Of a DNA stretch of 64,000 nucleotides, positions 59,291 through 64,000 are shown one piece after another. Source of the DNA: Chamaea fasciata (Eukaryota; Chordata; Aves; Passeriformes; Sylviidae). The stretch spans positions 45,595,621 through 45,659,620 of the forward strand of contig JARCOQ010000005.1 in the NCBI GenBank assembly GCA_029207755.1, in the 5' to 3' direction. How positions within the stretch are numbered: position 1 is the first letter of the stretch; the number at the start of each line of letters is the position of its first letter. Both the position numbers and the translations under genes were made by a program. The notes beneath the pieces were generated by a model. The model worked only from the letters and a program-made list of their open reading frames with translations. It made no database searches and was not told the DNA's origin.

Positions 59291-62200
59291 TTTGTTTTAT
59301 TGGTGATTTCTTAAAAATTTGTTTCTTTTTGTATTTAAAATGTGTCTGAAGGACAGTCTCATTCTCTATATTCTCTTAGCAGCCTGGTTCATCTTCAGCA
59401 ACGCTGCTGTTACCTGTTATCTGTCTCGTGAACTCTGAGGACACAAGTGCTTGTGAGTTTTTGGACAGCAGAACACATTCAGCAGTTACCCTTTTCATTG
59501 TGTAAGATCTCTTTTTACTGTCTTTTCTTGAAGTTATCTTGTGCTGGACCCTTCTCTTACCAGACTTTCTTCCCTTGGGGTAAAAGCTGGTATAATAGCT
59601 GTGTTACTGCTTCCATCACGAAATTCAGCATCACTGCACACACCTTGAAGGGTCTCTTCTTTTTTTAGTGACTTTGTGGAAGTAAAGAAAGTGATTGTGG
59701 GAGAGCAGAAGGAAGATGTAGGTTGTCTTTCAAATAGTAAAGAGAAGACAATAAAAGCATGTATGTCTGTAAAAAGTACTGTGGACTGTAGGTAGAGCAT
59801 ATAATTAATCTGAAGCTAGATACTTTTTAGTATTGGGTCTTTTGTCCCCTACTGAGGAGGAGGCTCAGTATTTCTGAAGTATTCTGGAGTAATTCCATTG
59901 CCAGCGGCACAGATCATAAAATAAACCCCAGAGTTTTACCGTGGGTTTTTTGGGCAGAATTTAAATTGATCTATCTTTCTGGTTTCTTTTAGAAGTCTAG
60001 CAATTAGGAGCTTTGCAGACTTTCAGTGTCAGCTTTTTCTTTCTGAAGATAGTTCACACAACAAAGAGAGACCCTGTCTTGGAGTGGGTACAGAAGCAGC
60101 ATGGGTTTTGAAAAATTTTAGCTGGCTCTAATTGCTCCATGCCAAGGATGTAACTATACAGTGAGTTTTGAATCAATCTAAACTGCACGAATTTAATTGT
60201 GTGAACAATTCATGGACTGTTTGTTGTCTTCTGAAAAAAATTGAAACTGCAAAGCAACAGGGAGGTATTTTTAGTTTTCATCTAGTGCTTCTGTGGAAGC
60301 ACAGAAATTAAATACAGGCACCTTGCTTAAAAGGTCAAAGATAAAATTGTATGTGGTGTGCTGCTATTGCTAGCTTTACTCAAAGATCCATGTCTGCTGC
60401 CATGTGTAAGATGCACTCACTGTGAACCATCCACCTGACAAACTCTAGCATTCTGGAAGCTGAAGCAGTTTGTAACCTGAGGAGATGTCCACATCTTTTG
60501 CCCTGGTGCAGGGATACAGCTGAGTTCCAGCTGTCAGTGTATGATCAGACAACAGAAGATTATAAGCAGAGCTGGCCTTGTGAAGAATCTGCTCAGTTCT
60601 GTCAGGGTTTGGTAGCAGGAGTACTGTGAGATTCAGACTGAGTTAAGCTCTTCTGGAGTCATCTCAGTAGTACTGCTGCTTCTGGGCATTGCCTGATCAT
60701 GTGGGTTCCGATAGGGCCAGGCTGGTTTCACAAAGGGCTGCTTGGTTATGGAGGGTATTTATTAAGTTGGAGCACTAGACTTGAAATTAATCCAGATTTT
60801 CATGCTATGCTAATGCCAAGTTAGTCAGTCCTCCTAGAACTGGAGTGCTAAAGTGCAGATCCACTGGTGTCTCTGTAGGCATCAGAACCAACCTGTTAGT
60901 ACTCAATGAGGGCAGGAGACCCTGTGAACCTGAGCTGACTCCATGTGCCTTGTGGTTTTTCTCAGGAAGCCACAGTGTTTTTCTATAAAGGTTTGGTATG
61001 CTGGAACCATAATCTCAGTTTTTAAAAAAATTGATTCCCAAGGTAACCAGCTGGGGAAAGCAGCATTCCCAGGGCAAACTGCAGACACTGTAACACAGTG
61101 GTAGGTTGGATTAGCTGGAACTACATCTGCAGCAGGTGGCTCTTTCACCTTACCAAGGCTGGTATATGTGTTTGTGATGGCATTTTTTTAAGATGACATT
61201 CAGTATGTTCTGGTAGGGGGGAGCCTATAGCCAGAGCTTTAAGCTACATGTTTTTTAGCTATCTGTTTACTTAGTATTTGGGAAAGGAATAACTGTTTTA
61301 TTATGTGTTTCTTTATCATTATGATATTATAAAAAATTCTAGGTAGGCTTCAAGCATTCTGCTGCTTGCTTACTGGGAGCCAGCAGGACTAAATAAGATT
61401 TTGCCTTTTTTTTCCACCATAGATGTAATCCTGGATGTCATTCTATATTGAGAATCATCACAGAAAGCAAATTTAACTATCCCTCTGCTGCTGCAGGTCC
61501 TTCATGCCCATTTGACAGTGTCCTTGATGCCTGACTTTTTGTTCCTCACCAGATTTGTGTCTTCTATTGTTCTGCTCTACAACTGGAGATTTTTGTAGGG
61601 TTTTGGGAAGTTTTAAGTCTGTGCTGGATTTGAGCATGAAAAATAAATGATTGTGGATGCAGAAAAAATGCAATTACTTGTTTTCAATTTGAGTATCAAA
61701 ACAGTTTCAGCATGTATGCACACTGGAGTCATACCATACCCTGTCAGGCATGAGTTGACATCCTCCCTAAGTTTTTAAATTTGTTTTTTTTTTATGTCCA
61801 TACTACCTCAGTTTTAAGTGGACTAAATTTTAGCCACTCTTCTCAGCCAAAACTATAAAAATCAATTAGGTGCCCCTCTAGATGATTAGGTCAGACATGT
61901 TAGAGAAACATGATGAGAAATTGTCACTGTGAGTGCTGTAGCACTCATCATCTTTGTGCGTTCATTGATGGAAATGGATGTCCAGGAAAAACAATACCTG
62001 TAAGAGCTCTTGTTTGAAAGTATTACCTTTACAGGTGTCTGTAACTGTCCCTTGCCGTGAAGAGAGATTTGAAGTAACTGCCATTCTTCCATTTTCAGAC
62101 ACTGAAACTGTGGAAGACAATTAGATTTTATAGTTGGTTTATTTTTTTTTTTCTCCTGTTAGTGGGAGGAAATAGTGGAGTGGTTTTGTAAACACAGTGA

Positions 62201-63680
62201 ATGCTCAGTTTTTGGAGTGGAACTGGATTTGATAAAAAACCTTATCAGAAATCCTGCAGTTTAACTCTGCAGGATTCAATAGAACTATGAGGTTGATTAT
62301 GTAAAAGGTATTTGAAAGGCTGGAGTGGATGAACAGCAATGTTTGCTGTCTTTCATTAAAGAAGGATCAACGGCAGGATGCAGAACTTAGTGTTTTGCAA
62401 TTCAGAAGTTTCAGGCAATGGTAATAAATTAAAAGATCAAATTACAGCACTGCTTTGATTTAAAAAACAAAACAAAAAAACCCACCCAAAAGATATGGAA
62501 AAGTGGTACTATTGGATATAATAATTTCTTTTGCCTGAAAAATATCACTTTGATAAATAAACAGTATCATTTATGAAAGAGAAGTTGCTGAGCTGTATTT
62601 ATATTAGTGTGAAAATTTAATTTCTCTTCCAGTTTGTTTACTGGAGGCCATCACAGTTAGTACAAGCAGCTATGTGTGTATGATAATGACTAATAGGGTG
62701 GCTGTTGATGGTATTGAATGATTTAAAGCTGTTAGTTTAAATGCTTTAGGTTTATTATTAAAAATGAGGAATTAGATTCTTAAATAGATAACATACATAA
62801 CCTCAAGAAAATGAAAAATAACATATTGGAGTCTTATGGAAACTTAAAGTGTTTGCCAACAAGTTTTTTTAAATCAGATTAGCTCTTAGTTGAAGTCTCT
62901 GCTCTATAATGTTTGGATTGCCAGAGACCATGGGGAATATCTCTTTCTGTTGTAATTAAATTGAACAGAGTCATGTTTATGTTACATCTTTGAAAGCCCC
63001 TCTTTGAAGGCATGTAAGAGAGCCCCCTTTAGCAAAGGAAATGCTGTAGGCAAATACAGTGGATATTGATATGCTGTTTAATGAAGAAATCTTAGAGACC
63101 AAAGTTTGACAACAGCAGAAGTGAAATGAGAAACACTTGGGCTAGTGCACTAACCTAAAACCCACATAATTGATCACGATATGAGCACAATAAAATAAAG
63201 GTTAAAATCACAGAATCTCATAAAGCCACGTCTCTGAAGTGGCTGGAGCAGAGTGGATAATTATTCACAGGCCTGTGATCTCTTCAGCACAAACAATTCT
63301 GTGCTGCTATGGAGGTCAGCACTGCTTAGCCTTTTGCAGTGCTACCGCTGTAAACGCAGTTGAGCAATTGTGGTTATATTGTGAAGATGAGTGGGTTTTA
63401 AGTTCAGTGAACTTTCTCCTTCATCCTTAAGAGCTAAAATGAAATGGTTTTCTATGTGGTCCTGTTTCAAGAGAGGTAATTAGCTTCTGCTGTTCCTTAA
63501 CATCCTCAGAGCTTTATGTTATATCACAAGTGTTGTTTTCCTGTCTTGCCCTACTCTAATCTAGAATTCCTTATGGGTGACATCATAGTGTTTGATTTCT
63601 GGCTGAGATTTCAGACTTTTATGTACTCTATCTCTTTCCAAGACCTTCTAGGTGTTTGGCATTGCACTGGGTGTCCATGC
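59291..63680. other. Intergenic region
   Basis: No gene recognised. The left part (to about 59670) may continue the old LINE. Two neighbouring small inverted repeats lie at 62231-62246 and 62251-62275, and an A/C-rich run at 62461-62490. Confidence 0.5.
62231..62275. repeat. Two adjacent short inverted repeats
   Basis: gataa/ttatc pairs at 62231-62246, and atcctgcag pairs with ctgcaggat at 62251-62259 and 62267-62275 around a 7-base loop. Both stems are perfect but short. Confidence 0.8.
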
Positions 63681-63689
63681 AGAGTTTTG

Positions 63690-64000
63690 AGGGTGGTGAG
63701 CTGCAGTGGTGGTCTCTGAGAAGGGCCTGTAGGCTGCCCCAAGCTGGATGTGGCCAGCTCCACTGGACTCACCGCAGGACACAGTAGAGCACATCAGCCA
63801 CAATTGTGGCTCCTCTGTAAAAACCTGTTTAAAAAAGAGACAAAAAATGCTGGACAGGAAAAGGAGGAGGAAAAGTGTTGCAAACAGTCGAGGAAAACAG
63901 AGGTCAGAGAAGAAGGAGGAAGAGGGATAAAAAGATGCTTCCTGGTGCCTTAGCAGATACTGTAGCCTGAGGAGGAGCCCACATTGCAGACAAATCTTTT
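63690..64000 (+). mobile_element. ERV/LTR-related repeat, cut by window edge
   Basis: From about 63690 the sequence matches, from memory, a common avian ERVL-associated LTR family. It runs gtggtgagctgcagtggtgg, a Cys/Pro-coding-like stretch (ctgccccaagctggatgtgg), an A/G-rich middle with aggaaaaggaggagg, and cttagcagatactgtagcct. The element continues past the right edge, so its length and coding content cannot be judged. The Lys/Glu/Arg-rich frames at 63748-63953 are part of it. Confidence 0.6.

Noticed and set aside
63180..63240. A CR1 tail in reverse orientation (aaaatcacagaatctcataaag)
   Set aside because: Only the short tail-like motif matches and the neighbouring bases do not continue as CR1.

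Overview
This is a piece of a vertebrate nuclear chromosome, most likely from a bird and probably a songbird (Passeriformes). The sequence is AT-rich with isolated CpG islands. It holds short exons in large introns with GT-AG borders, a CR1 LINE 3' end with its usual octamer-like tail, and several endogenous-retrovirus LTRs whose sequences resemble families I know from passerine genomes. The clade call comes from recognising repeats by eye and not from an alignment.

Two protein genes lie head to tail on the plus strand. Positions 761-11076 hold the last six recognisable coding exons of a large gene that I assign to CFAP54, a protein of the central apparatus of motile cilia. The rest of that gene lies left of the window. 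Positions 19910-40468 hold the complete coding sequence of NEDD1 in 14 coding exons. They join without a frame break into 659 codons plus a stop. NEDD1 is the WD40-repeat targeting subunit of the gamma-tubulin ring complex. A CpG island at about 18560-19090 is its promoter, and its 3' UTR runs to a poly(A) signal at 42433. The order CFAP54 then NEDD1 matches the human order on 12q23.1, which supports both calls. The genes share a ciliary/centrosomal theme but do not form an operon.

From about 42.5 kb to the end I recognise no protein gene. There is an isolated CpG island at 48350-48960, a smaller GC-rich patch at 46790-47240, a very old LINE fragment at 58.66-59.29 kb, and an ERV-related repeat cut by the right edge. 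In human this side of NEDD1 carries the long non-coding gene RMST, but I cannot identify RMST here.

The most notable finding is that NEDD1 intron 2 has the signature of a minor-spliceosome (U12-type) intron. Others are a solo LTR with a perfect 6-bp target duplication inside CFAP54, an antisense GC-rich LTR just upstream of the NEDD1 promoter, and the unexplained CpG island downstream. I found no bacterial-type system, CRISPR array, tRNA, rRNA or convincingly novel protein system. This is an ordinary gene-bearing stretch of a bird chromosome with a few points worth checking.
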